NCBI RefSeq assembly: GCF_017591425.1
Contig: NW_024465777.1
Span: forward strand, 1,798,001-1,862,000
Direction: 5' to 3'
Length of the DNA: 64,000 nt
Origin: Ochotona curzoniae
Taxonomy: Eukaryota > Chordata > Mammalia > Lagomorpha > Ochotonidae
Shown here: piece after piece, positions 51,042 through 61,035 of the stretch
Layout: each line of letters begins with the position of its first letter
How positions within the stretch are numbered: the first letter of the stretch is position 1
Position numbers and translations under genes: made by a program
Notes under the pieces: generated by a model
The model's database searches: none
What the model was told of the DNA's origin: nothing
Seen by the model: the letters and a program-made list of their open reading frames with translations, nothing else

Positions 51042-51535
51042 AAGCGGGCATTTAGTCTCAAGGTTAAGGCACCAATGTAGGATCGGTGCATTGCCTCAAC
51101 TGGCTAATCCTCCACCTCCAAGCGCAGGCATCCCATACAAGTGCCAGTTTGTATCCCAGCTGCTCCACACTTCCCTTCTAGTTCCCCGCCTGTGGCCTGG
51201 GAAAGCAGTGGAGGATGACCCAAAGTCTTGAGACCCAGCATCCACGTGCCAGTCCTAAAAAAAAACACCTAGATTCAAATCAGCAAAGCTCCAGCTGTTG
51301 CAGCCATTTGGTGAGTGAACCAACAGATGAAAGACCTTACTCTCCGTCTTTCCCCTGCAAATCTGCCTGTCCATTAAGAGTCAATAAATCTTTAAAAAAA
51401 AAAGACAGCATCCCTTAGCAGAGTGCTTGGGTTTGAGCCTGCCTCTGGCTCCTGACTCCAGCTTCCTGCCAACACAGACACTGAGAGGCAATGGTTGATG
51501 GCTCAAGTGAAACCTGGACTGAGTCCAGGCTTCCA
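51042..51535 (+). mobile_element. Old C-SINE split by another
   Basis: Head GCGGGCATTTAGTCTCAAGG at 51,042-51,078 and body from ACAGCATCCCTTAGCAGAG (about 51,405) to 51,535. Confidence 0.6.
51079..51404 (+). mobile_element. C-SINE nested in an older copy
   Basis: GGATCGGTGCATTGCCTCAACTGGC head, end TCTGCCTGTCCATTAAGAG with AATAAATC tail. Confidence 0.82.
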
Positions 51536-51646
51536 TAAGAAATGTAAAGAAGGAAAAAAAAAAAGTGTCAGCCAGTCAATAACCAAGAACATGAGAAATA
51601 ACAGCATTATAAACTACAAAAAAAAATTTTTTTTTAAGTATTTTAG

Positions 51647-51956
51647 GGCCCAGCGAAGTGGGCCGAATGCACCTGGATCCCATATGGGCACAGGATCTAA
51701 TCCTGGCAGCTCCACTTCACATCCAGCTCCCTGCTTGTGGCCTGGAAAAGCAGTCGAGGATGGCCCAAAGCCTTGAGACCCTGTACCCACATGGGAGACC
51801 CAGAAGAAGCTCCTGGCTCCTGGCTTCGGATCAGCACAGCTCTGGCCATTGATGTCACTTGGGGAGTGAATCATCGGACAGAAGATCTTCCTCTCTGTCT
51901 CTCCTCCTCTCTGTATATCTGACTTTCCAATAAATAAATAAATCTTTAAAAAAAAT
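51647..51956 (+). mobile_element. C-SINE with head deletion
   Basis: Head GGGCCCAGCGAAGTGGGCC lacks the box A to GCCTTG section. End TTTCCAATAAATAAATAAATC. Confidence 0.9.
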
Positions 51957-52154
51957 TGTTTCAATAAGTGAGCATAATTGGAGTAATGGGGCAATACGAT
52001 TAGCATTAGAGATACAGCGGTAGATTAGAGGCCAGGCAATACAATGAATACATTATTGTCAAGATAAAAAAGTTGAATTCTGATTTCATCCAAAGGCTAA
52101 AGAAAAAAAGTTTTGCACATCCACATGGCCACTGAATTAAATTAGCCAAACACA

Positions 52155-52426
52155 AGAGCCAGAGTTATGGAGTAGCAGGTAAAGCCAGCACCTGTAATAG
52201 CAGCAGCCATAGGGGAGACAGATCATGTTCTAACAGCTCCACTTCTGATCTAGCTCCCTCATGGCCTGTGAAGAGCAAGACTGTCCCTTGTATCTAGGCT
52301 TCTGCCACTCAGGTGGGAAACCCAGAAGCAGCTCCTGGCTCCCAGCTTTGCATCAGCTCAGCTCTGAACACTACAGTCATCTAGGGAGTGAACTAGCAGA
52401 TAAATTGTATCTCTCTCTGTAACACT
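52155..52426 (+). mobile_element. Old C-SINE
   Basis: AGCCAGAGTTATGGAGTAGCAGG head and TAGGGAGTGAACTAGCAG end. Confidence 0.68.
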
Positions 52427-52444
52427 TATGAAATATACTTTTTC

Positions 52445-52755
52445 TTTTTTTTTTTTTATTGGAAAGGCAGATATACAGAGAGGAGAGACAGAGAGGAAGA
52501 TCTTCCGTCCGATGATTCACTCCCCAAGTGAGCACAACGGCCGATGCTATGCTGATCCGGAGCCAGGAGCCTCTTCCGGGTCTCCCACGCAGGTGCAGGG
52601 TCCCAAAGCTTTGGGCCGTCCTCGACTGCTTTCCCGGGCCACAGGCAGGGAGCTGGACGGGAAGCGGGGCGGCTGGGATTAGAACCAGCGCCCATATGGG
52701 ATCCCAGGGCGTGCAAGGTGAGGACCTTAACCACTGCACCACCGCACCGGGCCCA
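52445..52755 (-). mobile_element. Young C-SINE, full length, with target duplication
   Basis: Inverted T12 tail lacking the AAATAA repeat array, youngest-type body, head ending CGCACCGGGCCC. Target duplication AAATATACTTTTTC, 14 bp exact, at 52,431-52,444 and 52,756-52,769. Confidence 0.95.
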
Positions 52756-52789
52756 AAATATACTTTTTCAAAAACTTTTCAAAATAATG

Positions 52790-53092
52790 ATTCTTTTTTT
52801 TTTTTTTTTGGAAGCCAGATTTACAGAATGAAGGAAAGATAGAGACACTCCATCTGCTGGTTCACCTTCCCAAACGGTCACAACAGCCAGAGCTGAGCCG
52901 ATCCGAAGCCAGGAGCTTCCTCTGGGACTCCCACACAGGTGCAGGGTCTCCAGGCCATCCTCCACTGCTTCTCCAGGTCATAAGCTGAGAGCTAGATGGG
53001 AAATGCAGCAGCCAGGATACAAGCCAGCATCCATATGGGATGTCAGTGCTGGCAGGCAGGTAAGTAGCCAATTCAGCCATCATATAGGAGCT
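52790..53092 (-). mobile_element. C-SINE
   Basis: T18 run, GGAAGCCAGATTTACAGAATG, TGGTTCACCTTCCCAAACGG, head side ending TTCAGCCATCATATAGG. Confidence 0.82.
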
Positions 53093-53127
53093 CCAATTTT
53101 TTTGTTTGTTTAATAAAAGTAACCTCC

Positions 53128-53230
53128 AGAGAGTACAACCATCTGAGGAGTACAACCAGTGGTTGGGAGACTTCTGTCTCTGTGTGAAAACCCTGCCTTT
53201 CAAATAAAAATAGAAATCTTTTAAAAAGTA
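53128..53230 (+). mobile_element. C-SINE 3' end
   Basis: GAGTACAACCAGTGGTTGGGAG to CCTGCCTTTCAAATAAAAATAG only. Confidence 0.65.
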
Positions 53231-53309
53231 AAGTAGCCAAACCCAAAATAATTCACATTTAACTTGATGTTTACAAAGTATAAAAGAGGGAAAAATTAAG
53301 ACACACTGT

Positions 53310-53510
53310 CAGAGGTCAGAACGGTGATTTTCCCAGGTGACAGAGGGGAGGCAGGACGCTGGGCAGGGGCTCTGAGGTGCTGGCAACCCAGTATTCTCAA
53401 TCTGGGTAGTCAGTCTGAGGTAAAAAAAAAACCAGCAAATTTCACTCTAATAGGTGCATTTTTTCTGTGTAAGTATCAAACCAGTAAAAAGCTGTAGTAA
53501 CATTAAACGT
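53310..53510 (+). mobile_element. Ancient L1 (L1M-type) 3' end
   Basis: CGGTGATTTTCCCAGG...GGGGCTCTGAGGTGCTGG, TTCTCAATCTGGGTAGTCAG, then AATTTCACTCTAATAGGTGC and GTGTAAGTATCAAACCAGTAAAAAG follow the order of old L1 3' ends. Confidence 0.55.
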
Positions 53511-53828
53511 TTTTAATAATAAAATACCATTTCAACATATTTGTTCTGTCCAAACCCAACAGGATTAGAGGGACAGTGAGTAACAGATTAACCTGACAAG
53601 TCAGGGAGGGAGAGTAAGTCACACACCCAATGAACACAAGGCACCATGCTTATACAGAGCAAATGCTGGATCTAGGAGAGAGGTGTGCAATAAAGGATGA
53701 GCATTAATCCCTTAGAATATTAAAAGGGCGTCTCTGGAAATTAAGAAACAGATTAAGTCGGTGATACCTAAAACGTTTACCAATACCTGTTACGTTATGC
53801 CCTTATTTTAACACAGTATTTTGTTTTA
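53511..53828. other. Unassigned tract
   Basis: 53,545-53,700 (GTCCAAACCC...CACAAGGCACCATGC) may be an eroded LTR. Nothing firm. Confidence 0.25.
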
Positions 53829-53830
53829 AA

Positions 53831-54127
53831 GCTTTTTTTTTTTTTTTTACTAGAAAGGTAGATATACAGAAAGAAGGAGATACAGAAAGATCTTCCATCC
53901 ACTGGAAGATCTCCCCAGGTGGCCACAACAACCACAGCCAGTAAATTCTTCCAGGGCTCCCACTGCGTGCAGGGTCCTAAGGCTTCGGGCCATTCTCCAC
54001 TGCTTTCCCAGGCCATAGGCAGGGAGCTGGATGGGAAGCAGAGCAGACGGGACAGGAACTGGCATCCATATGGGATCCTGGCACATGCAAGGTGAAGATT
54101 TAGCCACTAGGCTAATCACACTGGGCC
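53831..54127 (-). mobile_element. C-SINE
   Basis: T17 run, GAAAGGTAGATATACAGAAAG, small body losses, head ending AATCACACTGGGCCC. Confidence 0.86.
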
Positions 54128-54672
54128 CTTAACCGTATTTTCAAGCTGTTTCCTTAACACCCCCCACCTCTACATACCAAGGGATAATAAAACAGAAAAC
54201 CCTCAAACCTGAGCAGAAACAACCCTAAGCTCTAATCAACAGCCTGTCCCTCGCCGGCTCCAGCAGTAACCACGCTGAACTTGGCTCCCCCACACAGTAT
54301 AGGAAGAAAACTCCCTCATGGAGTCACTATATTCTCCCCTACAGCCACCAAAATACTGAGCAGTTAGTCCTGAGGACATTTTAATTTAATTATTATTTGC
54401 TAATGGGCCCTGGGGGCCCAAGAGCTGATACAACCAAGAGCTTCCACTCTCAGATGAATTCACAGCCAGGTAAGGTAGACTGCAAAACAGTCAACATACA
54501 GAAAAAAAAACTGGTAATAATAAGGAGAAAAACGAAGAGGCAGAAGTGGGACTGCTTCTAGAAGCTCAGCAGCATGTTCTCAGAAACAGAGACTTAAGCA
54601 AATAAAGCAGACTGGAAAAGTGTCAGTGACTTAAGCAATTATAAGGAAAAAAAATCTATAAAGAGTTATTTC
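54128..54672. other. Unassigned tract
   Basis: Single-copy looking, A-rich, no recognised repeat or exon. Confidence 0.3.
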
Positions 54673-54673
54673 T

Positions 54674-54960
54674 GGACCTAGCGCAGTGACCTAGTGGCTA
54701 AAGTCCTCGCCTTGAACACACCTGGATCCCATACGGGCACCGGTTCTAATCCTGGCAGCCCCACTACCCATCCAGCTCCCTGCCAGTGGCCTGGGAAAGC
54801 AGTCAAGGTCAGTCTAAAGCTTTGGGACCCTGAACTCACATGGCTCATTGCCGGCCATTGCAGTCACTTAGGGAATGAACCAGCAGATGGAAGATCTTTT
54901 TCTCTGACTCTCCTCCTCTTTGTATATCTGACTTTCTAACAGAAATAAATAAATCTTTTT
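54674..54960 (+). mobile_element. C-SINE with internal deletion
   Basis: Head TGGACCTAGCGCAGTGACC. The centre between CACATGG and CATTGCCGGCC is shortened. End TTCTAACAGAAATAAATAAATC. Tail to tail with the next copy. Confidence 0.88.
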
Positions 54961-55285
54961 TTTTTAAAGATTTATTTCTTATTAGAAGGGCAGATTTTTT
55001 ACACAGAAAGACAGCTCAGACAGCTCTTCCTTCTGCTGGTTTGCTCCCCAAACAGCAACAATATCCAAAGCTGAACTGATGCAAAGCTAGGACCCAGGAG
55101 CTTCTTACCAGTCTCCTATGCGAGTGCAGTGGCCCAAGAAATTGAAACATCCTCTGCTGCTATCCCAGGCCACAGGGAGACAGTTGGATTGGAAGTGGAA
55201 CTGCTGGGACATGAACCAGCACCCCTATGGGATGCCGCTGCTTGCAGGTGGAGGATTAGCCTGTACACCATTGTGTCGGCTCCAG
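54961..55285 (-). mobile_element. C-SINE inserted at its neighbour's tail
   Basis: TTTTTAAAGATTTATTTCTTATTAG, TGGTTTGCTCCCCAAACAGC, head side ending TTGTGTCGGCTCC. Together with the previous copy it forms a 600-bp inverted repeat. Confidence 0.86.
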
Positions 55286-55387
55286 GAAAGAAATAACCTT
55301 AACTCTCCCTGGCAGATCACACTTTCTATGTACTGCATGCTTTCCTTTGTCAAATATTAGCTTAAAAAATGTTAAGAGTTCAATAAC

Positions 55388-55716
55388 GGGGCTGGCACAA
55401 TGGCTCAATATTCATTTACCTTGCAAGAGCCAGGATCCCACATGGACAATACTGATTCCTGTCCTGGCAGCCCCACTTCCCATCCAGCTCCCTGCTTGTG
55501 GCCTGGGAAAGCAGTCAAGGACGGTCCAAAGCCTTACCATCCGGTACCCATGTGGGAGACCCAGAAGCAGCTCCTGGCTCCTGGCTTTGTAGTGGCTCAG
55601 CCTCAGCCGCTGCGACCACTTGGGGAGTGAACCAGTGGATGGAAGATTTTTCTGTCTCTCCTTCTCTCCATAAATCTGATCTGCCTTTCCAGTAAAAATA
55701 AATGAATCATTTAAGA
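55388..55716 (+). mobile_element. C-SINE, full length
   Basis: Head GGGGCTGGCACAATGGCTC, end CTGCCTTTCCAGTAAAAATAAATG. Confidence 0.88.
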
Positions 55717-56188
55717 AACACAAACACACATTAAAGACACTCCATCATAGGTAGAAGGACAAGGCCTTCAGCTGCTTTAAGTATTGTTTGAACAATCACA
55801 CAGTGTTAAATATAGCCAAGATGCTAACTTTTCTATTACAGGATCCACAGTGTTCAAAGGGGGGGAAAAAAATAACAAAAACTCAACTCCTTAATAAATC
55901 TGATTATTTCCCAAAATGTATCCTGTATCCTACAAGTGACTACAACCTGCTTCTTCTTAAATATACACATCTTTCCCCTGAGCAGATAGTAAACTACCCG
56001 TCTTAGTTTTCTCAGTCACTAACTACTGAATACCTAAGGTTTCCCCATTTCCTACCAAGCTGGCAAACTGACTCTAGCAGTCCTTCTCATCTCAAAGAAC
56101 TGTATCCACACACAGAAAGACGGTAACATCCCAGGGATCAATCTGTTACTTTCTAAAAACTAAAACACAGTTTAAAAAACCGGAGGTG
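55717..56188. other. Unassigned tract
   Basis: AT-rich, with a possible eroded L2 at 55,990-56,110. No gene recognised. Confidence 0.28.
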
Positions 56189-56515
56189 AGGGGCCCGGCA
56201 GGATGGCCTAGTAGCTACAGGCCTCACCTGAAATGTGCCGGAATCCCATATGGGCGCTGGATCCTAGCGGCCCGCTTCCCATCCAGCTCCCTGCTTGTGG
56301 CCTGGGAAAACAGTGGAGGAAGGCCCAAAGCCTTGGGACCCTGCACCTGTGTGGGAGACCTGGAAGCAGCTCCATGCTCTGGGCCTCAGATGGGCTCAGC
56401 TCCAGCTGTTGCAGCCGCTTAGGGAATGAATTATCGGAGGGAAGATCTTCCTTTCTGTCTCTCCTCCTCTCTATATCTGACTTTGCAATAAAAATAAATA
56501 AAATCTTTTTAAAAA
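56189..56515 (+). mobile_element. C-SINE, full length
   Basis: Head GGGGCCCGGCAGGATGGCC, end TTTGCAATAAAAATAAATAAAATC. The last C-SINE in plus orientation before the CpG island. Confidence 0.92.
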
Positions 56516-56532
56516 AGGGGGTGATTATCCAA

Positions 56533-56706
56533 TTGCACTTCATCTGGGTCTCTCATGTGAATGACAGGGCTCCAAACCTTGGGCTCCTCCCCTGCTTCCC
56601 AGGACACTGGCAGGGAGCTGGATTGGAAGCAGAGCAGCCAGGACTGAAACCAACAGAAGTATCGCAGGAGCAGCTTCACCCACTATGCCACAGTGCTGGT
56701 CCCAAT
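56533..56706 (-). mobile_element. C-SINE 5' half
   Basis: CATCTGGGTCTCTCATGTG to TGCCACAGTGCTGGTCCC. The tail half is absent. Confidence 0.72.
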
Positions 56707-57479
56707 CAAAAATTTTTAAAGAAGCATCAAGTAATTAAGGCTAATTAACAATCCACACTGTTACTCACTGACCAACAAGGAACTTGGATTTGTTGTGTTT
56801 TACTGCACATATTCTCTCTCATCCCATTATTTCCAATTTTTCAAACTTTAGTTACTATGTTTAGAAAAGTGACTTAAGTTCAGAATCTTGGAAAATTCTT
56901 CCGAGTAAATTGAGCAAAACCTTCATCTGCCCCAAGGGGAATTCTGAGCAAAACAATTATTTCTGTGAAGAATTTCCTATTGAGGTTATTCAATTAAGCC
57001 ACATACAGGCCACCAAAGCTGCACACGAGGTGACGGAAAGCCATCTGGAACGCACTGTCCGGATTCTCTGAAAGCAAATATCCAGCTCAACTCCGGAGCC
57101 CTCCCTCCCTAGCCTGGAGAAGTGAGATCTGACTAGGCGATCTGCATTCTTCTAGCTCCACCACTAGCCCAGCTCCTGAGGCCAAAACTGCAGCACTCTG
57201 AGGACAAAATGCCCCCGAACAATCCCACCACCACCCCAAGAGAGTTCCCAAAGGCAAGGAAGTCCCCGGAGTATCTCCTCTCCAAACCGACGGATAAGCC
57301 ACCAGTCTTCCCCCCCACCCCCAAGGTCATTCAAGTCCGTGAAGCAAGGCGCACGCAGCCTCGAGCCTTCTGGAAACCACATCGCGAAGGGGGTTCGGGG
57401 GTGGGGGTGCCTGCACTCGCCCCTCTCCCAGCCCTCCAGCGTGAGCACTGGCCGCGGCATTTCCCAAACAAGCCACGAC
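56707..57479. other. Shore of the CpG island, no repeats
   Basis: From about 57,000 onward GC content rises. No transposon remnant is recognised, and the overlapping long frames on both strands have no recognisable domain. Confidence 0.45.
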
Positions 57480-57931
57480 ACGCTCCGCGGGGTTGGGAAA
57501 GGGGCTGACGCGATGAAGAAACAGATGCTCGCGAGCAAAAATGGTCTTTCTCGCAGAGCCTCCTGCAAGGTAATTAGCAGAAACCGCAGGCACCTCCGAG
57601 AGCGCGCGCGGCGCGGCTCTGCAAGCCCCCGACGGGGCCGCCCCGGGACGCCGGGCTTCCCCTGCAAGGCAGCCCAGGCAGCCAGAGGCCACCGGCCCCA
57701 GAAACCGCACTTCATTCCAGCGCCTCGGGAAGCCATGGCCTCCCTCCTCCCCGCCCGGCCGGCCGGCGGGGCGGAAAAGTTCACCGCGGCGGCAGGCGGC
57801 AGGCGGGCGGCCCGGCTCGCCGCGTCCCCCTGCAGATTCCACCATTAATTAGTCCTAAGGACTTTCTACTGGCAACTTAAACAAAGCGAATGCCTCGAAT
57901 TCCTTCCCGGCCCAGCGGTCTGGCCGCGAGG

Positions 57932-57932
<1 letters not shown>

Positions 57933-57966
<34 letters not shown>
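57933..57966 (+). repeat. (CAG)11 trinucleotide repeat in the CpG island
   Basis: Eleven uninterrupted CAG units plus one C. Read on the minus strand it is (CTG)11, which gives an artificial Leu run resembling a signal peptide in one frame. It lies about 700 bp downstream of the proposed minus-strand start site, so it would be in intron 1 unless exon 1 is longer or another start is used. Confidence 0.97.
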
Positions 57967-57967
<1 letters not shown>

Positions 57968-58080
57968 CCAGGGACGCGCGCGCGACGGGCGCAACCGGCG
58001 GCCGCGGGACCCCCCTCCCCGGACGGCCCGCGCCCACGCGCCCGCACCGGATCCCGCAAGCCGGCCAGCCGCGCTCCCCG

Positions 58081-58100
58081 GCCGCCGCCGCCGCCGCCTT
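58081..58100 (+). repeat. Short GCC repeat
   Basis: Six tandem CCG/GCC units within the island. Confidence 0.9.
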
Positions 58101-58662
58101 CCCTGCCGCCTCCCGCTCCAAGCTCCCGGGCTCTTCCTGTATGATCACTTCCTTCCTCCCCGGTGCCCGCCGGGCCCCGCGCAGCCCCCTCGCCGCGCCG
58201 CCGGCCCCCCGACCCGCGCGCCGCGCCCCGCCCCCACCAGGCCCGCGCACCCCACTCCCGTGCCGGTCAACCCCAAAAAACTCGACCCCCCCAAAACAAA
58301 ACTCTTCCCCGCTTCCCGAAAAAAAAGGTGCCCTCGGCGTCTTGTCCTTTCTCCCCCCCCACACACACACACCTCCCCCCACGAACACTTCTCTCAGAAA
58401 TCTCCCGCTCCCACCACCCACAAGTCTCTCCTCAGGACCGATCTCCTCCGTTTCCAGAAGGAAAAATTCTCCTCAGAACCTCTTCTTCCAACTCCCGAAA
58501 CTCTCTCAAGGTCTCGCCACCGAAGAGCTCCCCTCTCGAGCTCGCCCTGCAACATCCACTCAAACTCGCCCCCCGCAGCTCTACAGCCCCGTCCCTCTCC
58601 CGGGGCGCCCTCCGGGGTCCCGGCCGCCCTCTGCTTCCCGCGCTCGCCCGCGGACCCCTCAC

Positions 58663-58755
58663 CTCGTCGGCTCCGGCCCGCGCTCCCCGGCCGCCCCGGG
58701 ATCCGGCGCTCGCCTCCCAGCCGCCGGCTCCTCCTCCGGCTCCCGGGGACTGACA
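58663..58755 (-). other. Candidate noncoding first exon
   Basis: On the minus strand the sequence GGAGCCGACGAG is followed at once by GTGAGGGG, a good U2-type donor (last exon base 58,663, GT at 58,662-58,661). About 90 bp upstream of the donor the GC boxes begin, so a start near 58,750 gives an exon of about 90 bp. There is no ATG in the proposed exon that opens a credible frame, so it would be 5' UTR. It depends on the donor and the promoter arrangement only. I do not recognise the gene. If right, exon 2 lies leftwards, perhaps beyond the window. Confidence 0.4.
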
Positions 58756-58845
58756 ATGAGGGGCGGGGCCAGGCTGTGGCGTCACGTTCGGGGGGCGGGG
58801 CGGTCGCACGGGGGCGGGGCGGCCTCCGGGCCCCGCCCCCTCCGT
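58756..58845 (-). promoter_or_regulatory. GC-box and CRE-like promoter core
   Basis: GC boxes at 58,761-58,769 (GGGCGGGGC), about 58,792-58,801, 58,811-58,820 and 58,831-58,839 (CCCCGCCCC). A CRE-like TGACG half site lies on the minus strand (GCGTCACGT on plus, 58,779-58,787). No TATA box is seen, as usual for CpG promoters. Because GC boxes act in both directions, divergent transcription to the right is possible. Confidence 0.6.
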
Positions 58846-58967
58846 CCTTGCCTTCCCTTCCCAAGCCTTGCCTTGGACTCTGCCAAGTTTTTATTGCCTC
58901 CCTAGCCAGGTGCCCATGGCCTGAACTAGGCGCCATGGGACGTGGAAATGGAAGACAAGGCTCCCTG

Positions 58968-59085
58968 CTCTCTCAGGAGGGCCACTCTCAGGAGAGTTGT
59001 GAGGATTAAAAGAGATAATCCAGGGAAAGGTGCTTAGCCTAGGGCCTGGTATGCAGTAATCACTGGACAAATACAACTTTTATTG
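58968..59085 (+). mobile_element. MIR 3' half
   Basis: GTTGTGAGGATTAAAAGAGATAATCC, GTGCTTAGCCTAGGGCCTGGTATGC and CAGTAATCACTGGACAAATAC are the classical MIR end, well preserved. Confidence 0.78.
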
Positions 59086-59094
59086 CTCATCAAA

Positions 59095-59245
59095 TACAGA
59101 CAAAAAACTCCGCTTGGACCCCGGAGGCATGCGTCCCGATCCCCAGATCTGCTATTAACTTATTGTGTGATCCTGGACCAATCATTTCCCATCCATGTTC
59201 CTCACTTTCACTTCTTTCAAAATGAAGGTATCAGTGCCAAGAGGA
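59095..59245 (+). mobile_element. MIR core
   Basis: GATCTGCTATTAACTTATTGTGTGATCCTGGACC then TCACTTTCACTTCTTTCAAAATGAAGG. Second MIR right beside the first. Confidence 0.7.
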
Positions 59246-59249
59246 CCAG

Positions 59250-59545
59250 AAGTCTAACAGTTCTGATGTAGTTCCCACAGTCACACTGCTGCGTGCAGAG
59301 GGCCAGAGAAGGGTGGAGGAGGGCTTGGAAGGAGGCCCAAGACCCTCACCCAGCACAGTCCAGCCAGAGCCACTGCCTCCTGGCAGGGGGGACCCTCCCA
59401 CACACTAACACACTGGTACACTAAGGAGCCAGAGGCGCTGAGAGCTGCTCCCTCCCTGGCTGCAGTGGTCTGATTGCTCTCTTGAGAGATGCTTTGTGGA
59501 AGCTCCTTATTGTCTGTGAAATAAAGGCCGAAGCCGTGGCCTGGA
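59250..59545. other. Unassigned island flank
   Basis: A possible L2 at 59,480-59,560 (TCTTATTGTCTGTGAAATAAAGGCC-like order). Otherwise single-copy looking. Confidence 0.35.
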
Positions 59546-59562
59546 ATGATCGCATGCTACCT

Positions 59563-59564
<2 letters not shown>

Positions 59565-59602
<38 letters not shown>
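59565..59602. repeat. (CA)n microsatellite
   Basis: About 36 bases of CA with one ATACAC interruption at the right end. Confidence 0.96.
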
Positions 59603-59604
<2 letters not shown>

Positions 59605-59885
59605 CTGTAGTTTATCCAAACTTCCCCTAGCACACCCACTGCTTTCCCACATCTGCCCCTTTGCTCATACTCCTGCCTTGCCTCGCCTCTCATCTCAACC
59701 AACAGGCCCTCCTGGTTTCCTGCCCCCTTCCACTGGCCAAAAGCCAACTTGCCCCACGCCGACTGTGCACTGCAGTATTGTGTGGGACTCTTGTGAGCAC
59801 GCGAACGTTACAATGCATATAAAACTGACCTGCTGTTTGTGTATGAGCACTTTCTTTAAGTCAGAACCCGTACCTGTTTCTGGAG
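59603..59885. other. Unassigned C/T-rich tract
   Basis: May be an eroded plus-strand L2 (CACCCACTGCTTTCCCACATC, TGCCTTGCCTCGCCTC). Not firm. Confidence 0.35.
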
Positions 59886-59889
59886 GGCA

Positions 59890-60030
59890 AACACATCCTA
59901 GGATCAGATACCCAAGTTCTGGCTCATTCTAGCCCTCCCTCAGCTTCGGTCTCCTCATCCGTAAAGCGGGATGGTTTTATACGGGCTCTTAAAGATCACA
60001 TGAGATGCTGTAGGGGAAGCACCGGGCACA
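59890..60030 (+). mobile_element. MIR fragment
   Basis: CCCTCCCTCAGCTTCGGTCTCCTCATCCGTAAAGCGGGATGG then TCACATGAGATGCTGTAGGGGAAGCACCGGGCACACC. Confidence 0.75.
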
Positions 60031-60815
60031 CCGTTCTTCAGTGTGTCTGCCATTCTCCGTTTCAACGCCATGATCATCATCAGTACTATTTCCAGCTCCC
60101 AACCCACCCAGCACCTCTGAGATAACACACCCAGCCCATGGATTTGTAGCAGAAGACTCTAACGCCCTGAGAAAGGAGCAGGTTTGCTGAAAGTGACCCT
60201 GCCAAGCCCTGCCGTGGGAATAGCAGCCAGCCCTGCAGTGTCCAGACCCCAGGGGAATTCTGCAGGTTGACATTCGAGGCACCAGGATACCCTGTCACGC
60301 CGTGCACCTCCCAAGACAGAGCCAGCCGCGAGTCCTCCTTGCGCATTCTTTGCCGCAGAGCTGACCCACTTCTGCCTAGTGCCTTTTTCCTCTCCCGTTC
60401 CTCACGGAGATGCTGATCTGTGTTAAACTGTCCTTGGCGTCTCTGCAGTCCTTCAGCAGAGCCGAAGCAAGGCCCTAGCCTGTAGGGAGAGGGGCAGGGT
60501 TTCCGGGTTCTCGTCCATTTCCTATGCTGCTGCTGCTGCTGCAGACAGGCAAGGGGTTGTCCTGAGATGCCTGGGCCGGTTCTCCAGGGCCCCTGTAACA
60601 CACAGTGGCTTCTTTTTAGAATAGAGGCTTCAAGAGGCTACTCCTTGTGAAAAGCAAGCATCGGCACAGGGTGCCTGGGGTCCAGGGAAGGAAGTTTGCT
60701 GGGGTCCTCCTGCATGTTGAGGCTGATCTCAGGAGCTGAGACCCTCGGAAGGGAGAACCCCGGAGGGAAGAAGGGGGACAGGGATGTGAGTGCGGGGACT
60801 TAGGATCCCTTCATT
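60031..60815. other. C-SINE-free flank, unassigned
   Basis: GC-moderate single-copy looking sequence with a (CTG)5-6 run at about 60,525-60,543. No exon with domain content seen. Confidence 0.4.
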
Positions 60816-60819
60816 CACA

Positions 60820-61035
60820 GCAAAAGCTTTGGCACAGGACAGATCAGGATTCAAATTGCAGCCCCACCACTCACTATCTGCACAACCTTGAGCTTCAAGT
60901 CTGCATTAACGAGAATCCTGATTGCCTTAACTTGGGAAGAATATTAGTTCCTGTCTCACACAGTGACTATTAGGATGAAATAAATTCACATGTGGAAGAG
61001 CTTAACACAGGGCCTGGCACCCAGCTTAATGCCAG
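60820..61035 (+). mobile_element. MIR, near full length
   Basis: GATCAGGATTCAAATTGCAGCCCCACCACTCAC, CACAACCTTGAGCTTCAAGTC, CACAGTGACTATTAGGATGAAATAAATTC and AACACAGGGCCTGGCACCCAGC in order, with an extra stretch inside. Confidence 0.78.

Larger units (their letters stand above)
57480..58850. promoter_or_regulatory. CpG island
   Basis: Dense CpG dinucleotides over about 1.4 kb, with frequent GCGCGC, CCGCCG and CGCGG, in a window otherwise poor in CpG outside the SINEs. It includes the CAG repeat, a GCC repeat and a cluster of GC boxes. Such islands mark promoters of broadly expressed or developmentally regulated genes in mammals. Long open frames inside it on both strands, including frames of 188, 206, 254 and 249 residues, overlap each other and are explained by GC-rich composition. 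Confidence 0.92.

Noticed and set aside
57164..58421. Long minus-strand frames (188-206 residues), one with a Leu run resembling a signal peptide
   Set aside because: The Leu run is encoded by the (CTG)11 repeat. The frames overlap other long frames on both strands, contain no recognisable domain, and are explained by GC-rich sequence with few stop codons.
58141..59009. Plus-strand frames of 254 and 249 residues in the CpG island
   Set aside because: They are Pro/Arg/Ser-rich from composition, overlap frames on the other strand, end outside the island without a splice model, and match no family I know.
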